From positions 20,262,866 to 20,326,865 of the forward strand of contig CM038706.1 of assembly GCA_021613375.1 (NCBI GenBank): a DNA stretch of 64,000 nt, written 5' to 3'. Both the position numbers and the translations under genes were made by a program. The stretch's first letter is position 1, and each line of letters starts with the position of its first letter. The notes below the pieces were generated by a model. It was not told where the DNA came from. It searched no databases and saw only the letters and a program-made list of their open reading frames with translations. This DNA is from Megaleporinus macrocephalus. Its lineage: Eukaryota; Chordata; Actinopteri; Characiformes; Anostomidae. Positions 14,882-28,159 of the stretch are shown here, piece by piece.

Positions 14882-15203
14882 GAGCAACTGAACAGAAGAA
14901 CAAGGTGGTACAGTCATTATATCAGTACTGTTTGAGTAGTTTGATCAGAGGAGGATGGGTTCCCCTCCTTGTGAGTCTTGGTTTCTCCCAAGGTTTTTTT
15001 CTTCTGAGGGAGTTGTTCCTTGCCACTGTTGCCTATGGCTTGCTTACTGGGGGGTTTTCTATGTTTGTTCTATGATTTCCTTCTGTGTTATTTTCTTCTT
15101 AGGCTTATTTATGCTCTATTTAACTTTTTTTATCAATAAATTCCTGTAAAGCTGTTTTGTGACAACATCAGTTGTTAAAAGCGCTAAACAAATACATCTG
15201 ATA
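14882..15203 (-). repeat. Fish interspersed repeat ('TATAGCGCTTTTTACAA' family), minus orientation
   Basis: Reverse-complemented, this matches 27394-27650 phrase by phrase: GCGCTTTTAACAA, a 'gatgttgtcacaaa' phrase, 'gcaagcc', 'gtggcaagga', 'aaaccttggga', 'ccaagactcacaagg' and 'cccatcctcctct'. The interior between the first and second phrases is longer in this copy. This is a very common teleost repeat whose formal name I cannot assign from sequence alone. The open frame at 14955-15149 is part of the repeat and not a gene. Confidence 0.75.
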
Positions 15204-15223
15204 ACTGCATATTTGCACTACCA

Positions 15224-15383
15224 AAGTCTACACTGTTTACACTGGTTAACTGCACTACTGAGGTGGTCTACACTGTTTACACTGGTTAACTGCACTACTG
15301 AGGTGGTCTACACAGTTTACACTGGTTAACTGCACTACTGAGGTGGTCTACACTGTTTATACTGGTTATCTGCACTACTGTCA
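15224..15383. repeat. 40-bp tandem repeat, 4 copies
   Basis: Four consecutive copies of a 40-bp unit starting 'tctacactgtttacactggt' and ending 'gcactactgaggtgg'. The units are nearly identical (single-base differences in copies 3 and 4). The array lies directly upstream of the tetranucleotide array at 15416. Confidence 0.9.
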
Positions 15384-15415
15384 TCACTCTTACATACACA
15401 CTGTGAGACACTGTG

Positions 15416-15418
15416 AGA

Positions 15419-15490
<72 letters not shown>

Positions 15491-15562
15491 AATTTATCTA
15501 TCATCCATCCATCCATCCATCCATCCATCCATCCATCTATCAATTTATCTATCTATCTATCT
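15416..15562. repeat. (ATCT)n / (ATCC)n compound microsatellite
   Basis: A run of ATCT repeats (about 15417-15490) passes into ATCC repeats (about 15503-15535) and back to ATCT (to 15562). This compound tetranucleotide array explains the SIYLSIYL-type open frame here, which is not a gene. Confidence 0.95.
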
Positions 15563-17944
15563 GATCTCTGAACCAGGCATTTAGGGCCATTTTTATAAAC
15601 ACCAGCCAATAGTGCCCTTATCCAGCAGTGGCTCAAACGGTTCTGATATATAATCACTATCATGGTGTTTGGTGTTTATATTTACTAGAGCAACCCCTAA
15701 TGAAGTAGTAGATGTAAACAAGAAACCATTACATTGCTAGTAAATGTTTTTTCCATGTCAGAGGTTTGTTAAAATATAAAACAAGCCACTAATCATCGGC
15801 GCTTAACGTCACAGCAGCTTGTGCATAAATCTCATCGTAAACATTAAATAACCACAATTAACGACAGTGATAACTGGAATGTGACCGTGCACAGTTTGGG
15901 ATAATGATGACTGCTGGGCCCGAAATTGGAGCTGCATTACCGTGATAAATGGGCTGCAGCATAAACAGTGGCATTGAGCTGATTTGGACATATTTGTGTT
16001 TGTTTGCGTAAAGACGCATTAATCCTAGACACTGCCAGTTAGCAGGCTTCATAATGGGTTTGACAGTGCTAAGTGTTAGCAATGGAGCGCTGAGAACATC
16101 CAATACCTGCAAGTCTGAAAGCGTCATGGACCTGTGCACATTACTTCAGAGGCCCAGATGTTCCTGCAGATCTTCTATCAGCTGCTTCCTCCTCCTTTCT
16201 CAATAAATCACTCACCTGCAAGACTGGTACTGTCTTTCTCTGCTGCTCAGCAGGCTCAGAGATTTAAAGGAGGTGGTTAGAATCTGCAGTAGTTTAAGGA
16301 AAGTAAACAACGCGGCTGCCAACGCCTTAATTCACAACCTCCCTTCCTCACTCGATAAAAGCTGAAATTTGCCCGCAGTCGGAGATGTGCTTAAGAATTT
16401 CTTAAGGCTGTTGGTCACTGATCACAGATGCCTCGCGTGGCGTTTGCTGGGAGAAATGGAAATGCCGAATTTCAGCTGCTACATTAAATGGCTGCTTTTT
16501 TTCAGGAACAGGAAATGAAACTCTGAAAGGAAATCAATACTAAACAGATGAAGCAATCACAAGGTGTTTTGGGGGCAGCCGGCCTATTTGTTGTTTAATT
16601 TCTGTTGACACCTTGTACTATGAAGCTTTTCTTATTTCCTGTTTTACTATGATCCTTTGCGTAAAGACCAATGACCATCCCTTCAGGCAGCGACGGATTA
16701 TACAGGCAACTGTTTATCAGAGTTTAGAGCTGGAAATTGAGCCCTTAGACATGTGGAGGTTTATTGTTTTGCTGCTGTGAATTCAATTTACATTACAAAA
16801 CATAAAATACACAACAATACATACAATTGTGTGGGCTACAGTATGAGCCACAAAATCCATAGGTTCTTGGCAGCAGAGAACAGTTGGCCATCAAAGACAA
16901 TTAATTCCACTATTTTTTTGTTATATTCTGTGTTTTGGTTCTATCATTTTAAAAAATGAGGCGGTTATTGATATAAACAGCGATTACTAATCACTTCTCT
17001 GGCGTCACTCGTAGAAACTGTGAAATCGTTTCAAATGTTTTCACTGTTAGTCTACTGCTGCTCACATCTGCACTGACCGGTACAGCAGAGCGAAGGACAC
17101 AACCAGCACTTTTCATAAACATTTCTTTAAAATCTCCTTAAAGTCTCAAAACTTCCGAACAAAAACTTTTTGACACGTTTATATTCAGAATCTGCACCTT
17201 CAGCAGAATTTCTCCACTCTTTATTCGGCTACTTGAATTATATTTGGTGGTCAGTAACGGTGTTGCCAAAGGTGTCAACTATTTGTGGAGCAGATATCAG
17301 CGTCATTATATATCTGTCTGTCTGGTGGTATATTAATTTAGCATTGAGGTTTAAATACCCTAGTGTCTGCACTAAACTGTACATGTAGACTGGGGTACTT
17401 TGTATTGTTTTAAATTTTCTCAACAGTGTTTCTCAGTCAGCAGAGACCTGCTTGTATTCCATGCTTGTATAGCTTGTATAGCGCTGGACTGCTGCTGGTT
17501 TAGCTGGTCACACAACTTAGTCATATTGGTAGACCAGCATACCAGCATTAAAACACAGCATATGCACAAATGGTCTTTAGTTAGCGTGGTTCAATGCGTA
17601 GAGGTGAGTGGTGAATTTTGGAGAGAGAGTAGAACTGTTTGATGGTAGAATGGTGTGGCAGTATGTCGTGGTTGATTACAGCAGTTACAGTGGAAGTGCT
17701 GTGCTCTGGGTATGTGTCTGGGTATGGCCTTTATTAAACCAAGACATGAATCCCAGTTTTAGGGGCCAGTGAAAAGTGTATGTTCTTTTCATTTTGGTGT
17801 AGTAGGTCAACACGATTAAACTATTTGTATAATATACTATAAACACAATCCATCAAGGTCATGTTTGGAAACTAAGCTTCCAAAACAGTTGGTATTTAAC
17901 TTATTGTTTTTAGTGATGTCACAAAAACCAGAGTAGGATTTAGA

Positions 17945-18178
17945 ATTATTGCTTGTGTTTGCACACAGTAAAAAATTGATCTCTGCATTTAACCCAGCTG
18001 TGCAGTTAAACACACACATACCCACATTAGCAGACAGTGAGCACACAGTTCTTAGGGAGCAGTTGGGGGTTAGGAGCTATGCTCAGGGGCACTTCAACCA
18101 TGTCCTGTTGGTGGTGACTGGTGACCTTCCGCTCACAAGGTTAGTTTTCTGACTTCCAGCCCACTATTGCCCCTCAAC
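17945..18178 (+). repeat. Fish interspersed repeat ('CATTTAACCCA ... GCAGTTGGGGGTTAGG' type)
   Basis: Ordered phrases 'ctctgcatttaacccagctg', 'gcagttaaacacacaca', 'gagcagttgggggttagg', 'gctcaggggcacttcaacca' and 'cttccagcccactattgccc' match a multi-copy element I know from many teleost genomes. It is non-coding. The family name is not asserted. Confidence 0.65.
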
Positions 18179-20151
18179 TCCAAAAATATACTGTATATGT
18201 GCCTACTCAGCTGACAAGATTTTAGCCCCTCCAGTTACATTAGGGGTAAAAAGAGTGTTTCAGACTGAGAAAACACACGGCAGCTAATCAGAACAAAGGC
18301 CATTTACATATATATCAGTCTTAAAGGCGAAGTAACAAAACCGACTGTTTCGTTGTAAGGGATAAGGAGCAGTTGGAAAACAGTCTTATCAAATTAATAA
18401 AGTGGAGATAGTTTTGTGCTGACTAGCATAGAACGTCTTTTCTCTTTGTAATGTGTGACAGTGATAATAGTGTGAGCTTTTGTTCTATAATAATTGAATC
18501 ACTTATTCATCTTGTATAATTAGCTCTTTTGTATAGTCTCTAAATGAAGCATTGGTCAGTTTGCTCTTTGTGTTCACATAAAAAATGTGTGTTTGTGTAT
18601 GTGTGTGTGTTTGCTGCCTGTGTGAGCACTGCTGCAACAAAAAGCGATATTCTTTTGATAGTTATGTGTTTCATTTCACAGTGCAAACATTTCCGGATTG
18701 TTCTGGTGATTGTGCTCACTGTGTTGCAGTATTGTAGCGTGCACAGAGAGCTGTATGCATATGTTTGTGTTATTTGGGGGTAGATTAGTTGAGCTAACAT
18801 TCAGCGTCTCCTCAAATCAATGCTGCATTACCTGCTGAGAAGGTAATTGGCAGCCAGTGTCCAGTAGGTGACATTTCCCATGGAGTCAGGTGGTGAATTA
18901 TTCACCAGTCTACACAGCAATCACCAAACATTGCTCTGCTCACACCCAAACTAGAGCAGGCTTTTATTAACCATGAGAGACAAAACTTGAATATTTTCAT
19001 ATTTTTTTATGGTTAGTCAACCGGCAATGTAGGCTTTAGAATATAGAGTGAAGGACTGATTGATTTCATAGCGTGTTGGCGCGTTGGGCACATTTAAATG
19101 TCTGTGCTGTAATGTCCAGGTGTGTACTCATGAATATTCATATGTGTCTGCTGCAAACAGATTACTGCTATAAATCTGTAGATTCTAGGTCTTTATCTGC
19201 AGTCAGAATCTCCTATTTGTAAAAATATATGACTGTAGCTAGAACATGGGAATCTATGGGGTCCATACCATACAAGGCTCAGGTCCAATTATGGCATTTA
19301 TATTGTTTATATGCACCATTGTAATTCATACCTACATGGTTGTGTACTTTTATTTTTTTTTAGTTTAAGAGGATGTTTTTTTTTTCTCTGACTTTAAGAC
19401 TGATATTTGCTATTCTGTTCTCATTGACTGCCATAAACTCAAAAACCTGTCTGGACTTAAACACCAAAATTGAAAAGGTGGACAAAGCTGCTGTAAGGTA
19501 TATGTCTGCTATAGGGCAGACATATTGTTTATGTGTAATCACATAAACAATCTTGCAAAAAGGAACAATTGAATTCCCTCACCATATGGTTTTGGGAGTG
19601 AGTGGTAATATTTAAAACTTGAACAATGTTCTTTTATTACAATTCAGAAAACTCAGTCAGTCAATAATGTGAGATCAGCATCCCAGTTTAAACAAAATAT
19701 TCATATGTTTGCAATTACATTGCTACATATGACAGTGGCGACATTTTAAAAAAAGCATTAGTGAATCTGTGAGTCGACATGGTTGAAGAATCACAGAGAA
19801 CATTCACAGAAACACTGTAAACTGTGATTGGTTGAGATGCTTAGAGCACATGCCGTGTTAAAAAAATAACAACAACATGGGAACAGGTTCATTTGCATTT
19901 TGCAGCTCTCTGCAATATCAGCTTTGCGAAGGCCAGTTATGTGACGTTATATATTGTGCAGGCCTGCTTTGAAGCCGAGGCTGTTAATAGCTTTAGCAAA
20001 TAACCTTGATATGTTGGGTATGTGTGCTGTTTTGTCATCCATTCAAACCAGTTCATGACAGTCAGCGGACATCGGTTACGGAAATGATAGAGCTGCACCA
20101 CTTATGAAGGTCGAGGATCAGGTTGTGCGGCTGCCTCTCTGCTGTTCTGAT

Positions 20152-20159
20152 TGACGTCA
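20152..20159. promoter_or_regulatory. Full palindromic CRE (TGACGTCA)
   Basis: A perfect 8-bp cAMP-response element consensus, TGACGTCA, sits in a less AT-rich 400-bp stretch (20050-20440) of the first intron. CREB/ATF binding is known for this motif; a role here is inference. Confidence 0.3.
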
Positions 20160-21654
20160 CTGGGACTGAAGCGCACCAGGCAGCAGGCACAGGTTCCTGC
20201 AGGGGCTCTCCCTTGGCGTTTAGTGTAGGTGAACTCTGCATTTGCATCCCTCTGCAGGGTCTCTCCGGGGAGCCTGCTTTGTACGCAAACTCAGATTGTG
20301 TTATCTCTTTTCTGAATTGAGGGGTGCTTTCCAGGATTTGCCACAAGCATTTGCCAATTAGTTGGCATTCACGTGCACCTTTGATAACACAAGAATGATG
20401 TTTTCCCACATGAGGCCTGTTTCTCATAGAGAGCATGTTCTGTTTTCCTCAGATCTCATGAAATGCATTGAGCAACCTTGAACAATATAGAACCGTAGTC
20501 AAGGACCCTAAGCTATGCATACCTCTGTGGGTAGTATAGGGAGCTGTGTTTGTTTGTTTTCGGTATATGGTTCTCCTTTGAGGAGCTTCCTTAAAGAGCT
20601 AATACCACTTTTGTTTTTATATCATGCTTCCAAATAGAAAAGGAAAACTAAAGGACGACTTTTCTATTAGGTTCGGGAAAAGCTAGCCTCAACAAGTCAC
20701 ATCAATCTTGAGCTCCTAAATGACATCTGGAGTTGATGCCAGTTCACTGTGGAATTAAGAAAGGACTGGTTGTGCTCACCATGCATGAAGGAAGAAGGAA
20801 GTTAATCCTGCCTCGTCACGCTCTCCTTTCCCTAAGGGAGGCCTGCTCGTCCTGGTGACATTGTCGCCTAGTAATTGAAGCTAGTGGAAAACTGTGTTCG
20901 CTGGATAGTGTTTTTTTTTTGTAAGAAAGCTCTTCTCTGTTTGTCATATCTATGGTCACCATGTGGAGACCTAAATGTGATATGTTTAAAAAATGTGATC
21001 ACTATAGTCTTGGCAAACAAGGTGGATAGCCCTATACTCAGTATATCAGATATGCTGTTAAGTATATAAGTGTCATGTTTGCATGATTTACTTTTAATCC
21101 ATCCCTGTGCATCAGTCTGAACAAGTATATATGTGATGATACATAAACAACAGCAAACTTTCTCAGCATTTTCTCACTTGGTAGTCCAGCCATGCACATG
21201 TGTACTGCATGCTGTATGTGTTAATCAGCACGTTCTGTTTTGACAGCTTATGCTTTAAATAGAATGGAAAGCTGCATTTGCAAAGTTGAATATGGAGAGT
21301 TCAGTACATACAACTGAGCCTCAAACACTGTTGTTCTCCCTTCTATCCTGGAATCGTAAAGGACTTCAGTGAAATTAGATTTCCCCCCAAATCCTAGACT
21401 GTAACATAATAGCCCTGACTCAAAAATCACCCAAAATGATGCCTGCAAAATTTATATACACCAGCTTGAGTTACAGCCCTGCGGGAAGGCAACAACAAAA
21501 CAGAGACACAGTAATGGTGGATAGTACATACAGAAATTTAATTTGACCAGGCTGTGAAGAAATGTCAGTATTTTTCATACATAGATGAAGATCATCTTTA
21601 AACGAGGCTGAAGTTAGCTTCCTATTTGCCAGCTTTTTAATCAAGTGTTCCAAT

Positions 21655-21770
21655 CCACCTTAAATGCTACAACTTGTTCAGACAACAGAATGCAACTGCA
21701 GCGCCAATAAAGGTGGAACAGAAAATGTGCAAAACAAGCTGGTGAACAGGAAACCAACTACAGCCCCCTG
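21655..21770. repeat. Short member of the TTCCACCTTAAA-type family
   Basis: 'ccaccttaaatgc' near 21656 is answered by 'aaaggtggaacagaaaatgt' near 21710, about 50 bp away, followed by the 'aacaggaaacc' phrase also seen in the 55-kb copy. Confidence 0.3.
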
Positions 21771-21975
21771 AACAACTTCAAGCCCATGATGCCAGTTTGC
21801 TCTGCACACTTTCTTGAATCTTAGACAATATCAAGGCTTTGTGCAGGCTTAGCTACTGTCAGTATCCCAACAGCAACCTGTGATAGCAGACGTGCTGTGG
21901 GATTTTATCTAACTTATATAACTTACATTGTATTGATGTCAAGGTTATTTTTTTACATTTTACATTTAAATCAAA

Positions 21976-21977
<2 letters not shown>

Positions 21978-22058
<81 letters not shown>
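21978..22058. repeat. (TA)n microsatellite, 81 bp
   Basis: An uninterrupted AT/TA dinucleotide run of about 81 bases. It yields Y-I repeat open frames on both strands that are not genes. Perfect runs of this length can extrude cruciforms and are usually polymorphic. Confidence 0.97.
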
Positions 22059-22063
<5 letters not shown>

Positions 22064-23567
22064 CATGCATCATTGGACATGGGACTAATAGCTGTTGTAG
22101 TGTTATGTGATTGTATTTTACACATATAGCCCCTGCTCTCACGTGGACAGAGTGTTGTTGGAATTTCTTCATCCTGTTGTAGGAATAAGACTTACCCTTA
22201 GCTCATTTGCATGGCTTTGAATTGGAACTGTACTACATTCTCTTTTGATTTCACTCTCTGTTGTCCTCAATATCTGCCCTTAATGTGAAGAGACTTGTCT
22301 GCAACCAGCGTGCATCAGCTGCCAGTTAAATTATTAATGCGCTTGGTCAACTTGTACACTGGAAGAGAGGGTGAGAGAGAAAGAGCGAGGTCAAAATAAC
22401 TTAAGCTAAATTCAGCTGTGCAAACAAAGAGTAACAACAATGGTTTATTAAGAGGCTACTGTATATGTAATGCTAGGGTTTTAAAATACTAGTAATATTG
22501 GTGTGCAGGGTTGTTACAGTACTACCACACTACATGGCAAAACGAGAGCATTACACATTTCATATTTGTTGTTCTCTCAAGCAAAGCTAAACTCTACTGA
22601 GCACACACAAAACAGGATCTGTGGATGAACAATGATTGATAATGTAGATATTGAAAGCTGGGGGTATATTTATCTACAGACTGACATCTGACTTGTTAAA
22701 TCTAAACACTATAAAAGCTGTTCTTTGTGTGTTTAACAACAAGCAGCTCCTCTATCTATGCAGTCAACTGCAAACACTAGCACACATACACATACTCATT
22801 TTCACCTTTTATTTTTCTTCCTCTTAGTTTAAATGGTGAGCTCTCTTTGAATTACATGGCTTATACTACAGGACTCCTTAATGTGTGGTTCGTATAAATC
22901 AAACATGTTTTAAAAAATATCTGGTGCCAGAAAGCTAAAGATTGAATAATTTCCCGTCTACCAGATCATTAGCACCATCCATTATCCCACTGAACTGCAA
23001 AGCAAATCAGAGTTAAAGTACTGTATGCTCAACTTTAGATGATTGTACTGCTCAAGAGGCCCTAATCAATTATTTAGCATCAGCAAACTCTTTAAAAGTT
23101 AAAGAAATAAGTGACTAAATTATTTAAAGAACACGCTCTGATGGAACAGTCAGACAAGGACATAACTCATAACGTCTGCATTATAAAATCATAACACTGA
23201 TCACACTGTGATTAGAACAAATAGAAATGTGCTGCTTCTAGAGGTAAAGTAAATCTATAAGGTATATAAGGTAAACACAGAAGGTAATATTTGCCCATCC
23301 AAATTAGCACGCACACTAAGACTTGCCTATATGCAAATGCAAGATCATTGTAGCGTTGGTTTATCATATAAGGAGCTAAAAGTTTTTGCTGTCATGTTAT
23401 AGTTATGTACCATGTTGTGGTTGGAAAAAACATTGATCTTTTGTGACAGTGCTCTTATGTGTCTTTCAGAAATGTTCTCGGTATACAGTGTATAGCTGGC
23501 TTAATAGTAGAGAGCAAGTGTCAGTGTTTACATGTGCAGGTGGATATGTACATGTACATGTGTGTGT

Positions 23568-23581
23568 GGGGGGGGGGGGGG
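23568..23581. repeat. G14 homopolymer
   Basis: Fourteen consecutive G residues following a short TG run, a G-quadruplex-prone and sequencing-error-prone spot. Confidence 0.9.
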
Positions 23582-25641
23582 CTGCGAAGCAGGGTCATGA
23601 CTGAGCCCAGCCATGTGAGAGCTCTTAGCGGTCTGTTTTAGACAGTCTGTTAACACCCATCTCATGATGCAACCCGAAACGACACACAGCACGACCGCCT
23701 CCATACTATATTCAACAGAGGATCTCTTTAGCACCTTCGCTTCTCCTTGTAATGGATCTCATGTGGACACTAAACAAAACTACAGCGCTGGAGCTGTGAA
23801 GGCCGTGAACATTAGTGAACACTTTTAATGGCCTATCAAACTTTTATTTCTGTATATTAGACGCTGTTTTTGGAGATGTCCGTTTGCAATTAGTCTCTAT
23901 AACAGTTCATGAAAACCTCATCTCGTGTCCTGTGTCACTGTGATTTGTGAGATATGTGAGATATTTGATAAAGGTGATTCTGTTAATCAAAGTATTATAC
24001 AAGGGATTTCTATTGTACAAGGTAACCAAGGTTAAACAAGATATTGTTGCATGCAATCGGAGGTGCAGCATTAGCAAGCAATCTGCTAGACTGTGGAAGA
24101 CCACAAGCTCTGGATAAACAAGAAATACATTCAGTTGTACAGAAAAGAGCAAGAACTTCATCCAGCATAGGCATAGATGTGTGTCTTCTGCCATATAGGG
24201 ATTAGTGCACCATTGCAACCACAAACTATAGATCTCTGGTAGCCCTGCAGAGCAGAAAGTCCAGGCTACCGTGTAGGTCACAGCTAAAACGCACAGCTAA
24301 AAGCCTATAGAGTTGTGAGATCAGTGACTTGTGGACAGAAACGGAGAAAGTGTGGAGAAAAAAGAAACCGCTTTTGATCCAGGAGAAAGCACTTCATCTG
24401 TGAAACACGGTCACATTGGCATGTATGGATGCCAGTACAACTGGCTCACAAGTCATACTTATGATGTGACTGCATAACAGAGTGGCAGAATTAATTTCCA
24501 AGTGTCCTAAAGCATCTTAACTTCTCTAGCCAAGCCAAGTTCCTTAAAACTCAGCAGTAGAACATTGTTCCTCGCTTGAGGAGCTTAAGGAGTGATTCAA
24601 GGTCCAAAATGTGGACTAACAAACACAGCCTGTTAAAGTCTGAGGGATAAAGGGATGTTGGAAGTAGTCACGTAACAGTGAGTTGACTGGTTTTTGGTAC
24701 ATACATCCACATAAACAGTGTAGGTGGACCTCATGGAAACCAGGTATATTAAAGAAGTAGAGTATTCACCATAGAACCATTTAAAGGGATGCTCAAGCAC
24801 CTGCCCACTGGATCCTATTTAAAAATATGCTTCAAGTTGGTGGGTTTTCTGTTCTTTTGTACATCAGCTATTGGATGTGGCAAGTGATCATAATCTACAG
24901 ATACTGCAAACTGAGATTAGCTTGAAAAAAACTGTTGAGTTTCTTTTAAAAGTTTGCTTTCAATAAACATGACACACATATACTTGGTACAAGCTCTCTG
25001 TCCCCATTTCCTGGTTAAAGCCCAAACAGGAATAATAGTTGCATCAGTATCCATGGTGTGAAGCAGACCCAGTCCTTGTGAAGAGCTGCACAGGCTGTTT
25101 GTGATGCGCGTGGCTGTGGCGCTGTGGGGGGAGTGTGCCGGTGATTGTGCTCGGTATGTCTCTGTTTGTACAGTGTTTCTTATCACAAGCCACACAGCTC
25201 CTTTTCCGCAGGCTGTTACTCACTGGAACTCGCCATCGTTCAGACAAAGAGGACCCATTAAAAATGCAGCGAGGTGTTTTCTCATTAGACAATGCAGGAT
25301 ATCACTCCAAATAAACAACACTGAAAATAATCGGGCCATGATCATCTATAATGGATGCTGTGATCCTGCTCTTCGGAGAGTCTATTGTGTAATGCTTAAG
25401 TCAGACAGGGAGAACTACAGCTGCGAGTAAAGAAAGGCCCGGTTTATATGGGCATGATGCTGAGGAGTGTATTGCTAGCAGAAAAGAGAGTGACATTATA
25501 TGACATTTAATGTCCTGACCACAACAACTAGCCTCACCATCCTACGTTCAAGTCGATTGTATATAAGTGTAAGATTTTGTGTTTGTAAAAGGGATGCACA
25601 AATTTAGAATTTTGCTGGTGACTACAATTATATCACACTGT

Positions 25642-25645
<4 letters not shown>

Positions 25646-25677
<32 letters not shown>

Positions 25678-25698
25678 CATCTATACTGGATGCTGTGA

Positions 25699-25764
<66 letters not shown>
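25646..25764. repeat. (TA)n microsatellite split by a duplicated 28-bp segment
   Basis: Two TA runs (25646-25674 and 25701-25764) are separated by a short non-repeat segment. That segment, 25673-25700, copies 25338-25365 with a single mismatch. Confidence 0.9.
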
Positions 25765-25766
<2 letters not shown>

Positions 25767-27393
25767 AGTTGACTGGTTGGGAAATGAATGGGAGCAAGTG
25801 TTCTCTTAAGATCCAGTTCACAAACAGAGGTCTTGACATTTTGCCTTAGATATCACTGGTATTTTGCTGGGTGGTGCTACCACCACCATGTTTCACATAT
25901 AGAATAAGGTTCTAATGCTGGACTGCAGCGTTTACTTTCTTCCAGACATAAAAAGTTGACATAAAAAAATTTTTGTCTTATCTGTTTACAAAACATTTTC
26001 CAATAGTCTTCTTTCTTGACCACATAACCTTTAGCAAACTGCATACAGGCAGCTATGGCCCCCAACCTTAACACTTAACACCTAACGTTTTATCTTCAAA
26101 TTAACTGCTTATCCTAGAGTTTTGCATACTTTTGCCACTCATACATGTGTAATACTGGATAATATTACACATCAATAAATAAATGACAACGTGGATTCAT
26201 TTTCTCATTTGATTAATTGCCTCATTTGATTAATTGACTTCTACTGTGTAAAAATCTGATTATGTTTTAAGTAATTTATGCAGTAATGTAAAAAATTCTT
26301 CATGGTTCACAAACTTCTACACATCACTGTAGGAGAGGTTAGAATGAATTAAAACCAATGTTTCTGTCAGACTGTTGATGACAGATTATCATTATAATGA
26401 ATGAATTGTTGTTGTGTGTGCCAGTTGACAAATAACATGCTTCACCAGTGCTATATTGCGCTCCCCTAAATGTGCAGTCTAAAAGGTATGCATAACATCC
26501 TGAGAGGTAACAGTGGCTGATCATGGTGCTAAGAACCACCCATTAATTTGCAATGGCTGCTCGGATGACTCGAACTAACTGTGGGCCAAACTACTGCCAA
26601 AGGGTTAAACAAAACAAAAGCTGTCAGGTCTCAGTATAGATGCACAAGGCTGAAGGATTCCAACCCCATGCTGAATTATTTGAACAGATCCCCACCACTG
26701 ACCTGACATGCTGTCAACATCTTCATTGTTGGCAATACAAACAGTGAGTGCTGAGCTGCTCACTTTCCAGTGTTAAATGTTTGAGGCATCCATGCAGTTA
26801 GTAGCAGCTCTTTTGGCCTTGGAGAGCCTGCCAGGAGCTCCTACGATTTCACCTTTCGCCGCACTGTCAGGACCTTTTCCGTTCAGGCGAAACTTAACCT
26901 TCACCAGGGAGAACAGCTTGTTCCATTAGCAGTTTTAAAGGGAATTTGGTTGTCTGTGTTTAGATCCTTCCCTTTAAAGACATGTTTGTTGTCTAGTGAA
27001 TTTGAACCTGCAGGAATTATATTAAAAGTATTTAGACGTATTTATTCGAAGTAGCAGTCCTTCAGTGGAGCTGTAAATAAATTGCAGAGATGAACATTTT
27101 ACATTGCGGTCTGCCAAAAATCGACTTAATGGACACGTTTAGAGAGGGCTTCAGAACATTTCTGCCATTAAATCAACAAGTATCATAAATTCTACACTTC
27201 CTCTGTAAGGCTGCAAATAAATATTTCACCAATAGTTTAGAACAATATAACAATTTTCTGGGGTTGAACTTTATTTGGACATAAAGTACAATTGCTCAAG
27301 CCTTCAGAAGAAGTTCAGTAGTATGCTTTGTATTGTTATAGGGCTTTCACTAATACAGTAATTAGGTCTTTTCTCATTGGCGGTTATGGTGAA

Positions 27394-27650
27394 GTCAATT
27401 CAGTTCAATTCAAGTTTATTTATATAGCGCTTTTTACAATGATGTTGTCACAAAGAAGCTTTACAGAAGTTTAAAAAACAGACAGTTACAACATATATCC
27501 CTCAGTAAGCAAGCCTGAGGCGTCTGTGGCAAGGAAAAACTCTCTCAGACTGGAGGAAGAAACCTTGGGAAGCACCAAGACTCACAAGGGGAAACCCATC
27601 CTCCTCTGGTCAAACAGTATTAACAGTTTAATAAATTAAATACCAGAGAA
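27394..27650 (+). repeat. Fish interspersed repeat ('TATAGCGCTTTTTACAA' family), plus orientation
   Basis: It starts with the 'caattcaagtttatttatat' phrase and GCGCTTTTTACAA, then 'gatgttgtcacaaagaagct', 'gcaagcctgaggcgtctgtg', 'gaggaagaaaccttgggaag' and 'cccatcctcctctggtcaaa'. It is the best-preserved of three copies in the window (the others at 9755-9910 and 14882-15203, both inverted relative to this one). It is non-coding. Confidence 0.8.
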
Positions 27651-28159
27651 GTCTGGATGGTAAAGCTTTAGAAACTGCACTGGTAGAGGCAGTATCTGAC
27701 TGAGACAGTCTCTGACTGAGTTTTTATAAAAGGTGGGAGTGAACCGAACAGTCCCCTCCTATCTCAATGCTGGTACATCTGGATGGCACAGTGTTCTAAT
27801 TGAGGTTGTTGCAGTCGGCACAAATGAACGGCAGAGCTGGTTGGTGATAGGTGAGGAGGAGGCCCTGGTGGTCAGTCTTCCAATATCCTTCAACAGGACG
27901 CTCTCGATGACATGATGCTACTAAGCACAATCTTCCTCTGAATGACAAAAAACCCCTGCAACTTTTTTTGATCAGCTCTTTATATCCCTAATGTTCATAT
28001 ATGGCTGTGGCATCAAATTAATGATCACCAGACGATAGGGTCAATGTTTGGGAGCCCATAGCAATCATATGTAATGCAAAGGCCAAAAATGCAAACAATA
28101 ACAAATGTCATTGTTTGATTTGGATGTCCAAAAATTCATATACATGATCATCATGAGAC

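Noticed and set aside
20062..20436. 124-codon minus-strand frame
   Set aside because: No recognisable domain, no splice or promoter context, and mixed codon use; kept only as a non-coding candidate.
21859..22172. Tyr-Ile repeat frames on both strands
   Set aside because: Translation of a TA microsatellite.
23907..24281. 124-codon minus-strand frame
   Set aside because: No family resemblance and no codon bias; the length is compatible with chance in 64 kb.
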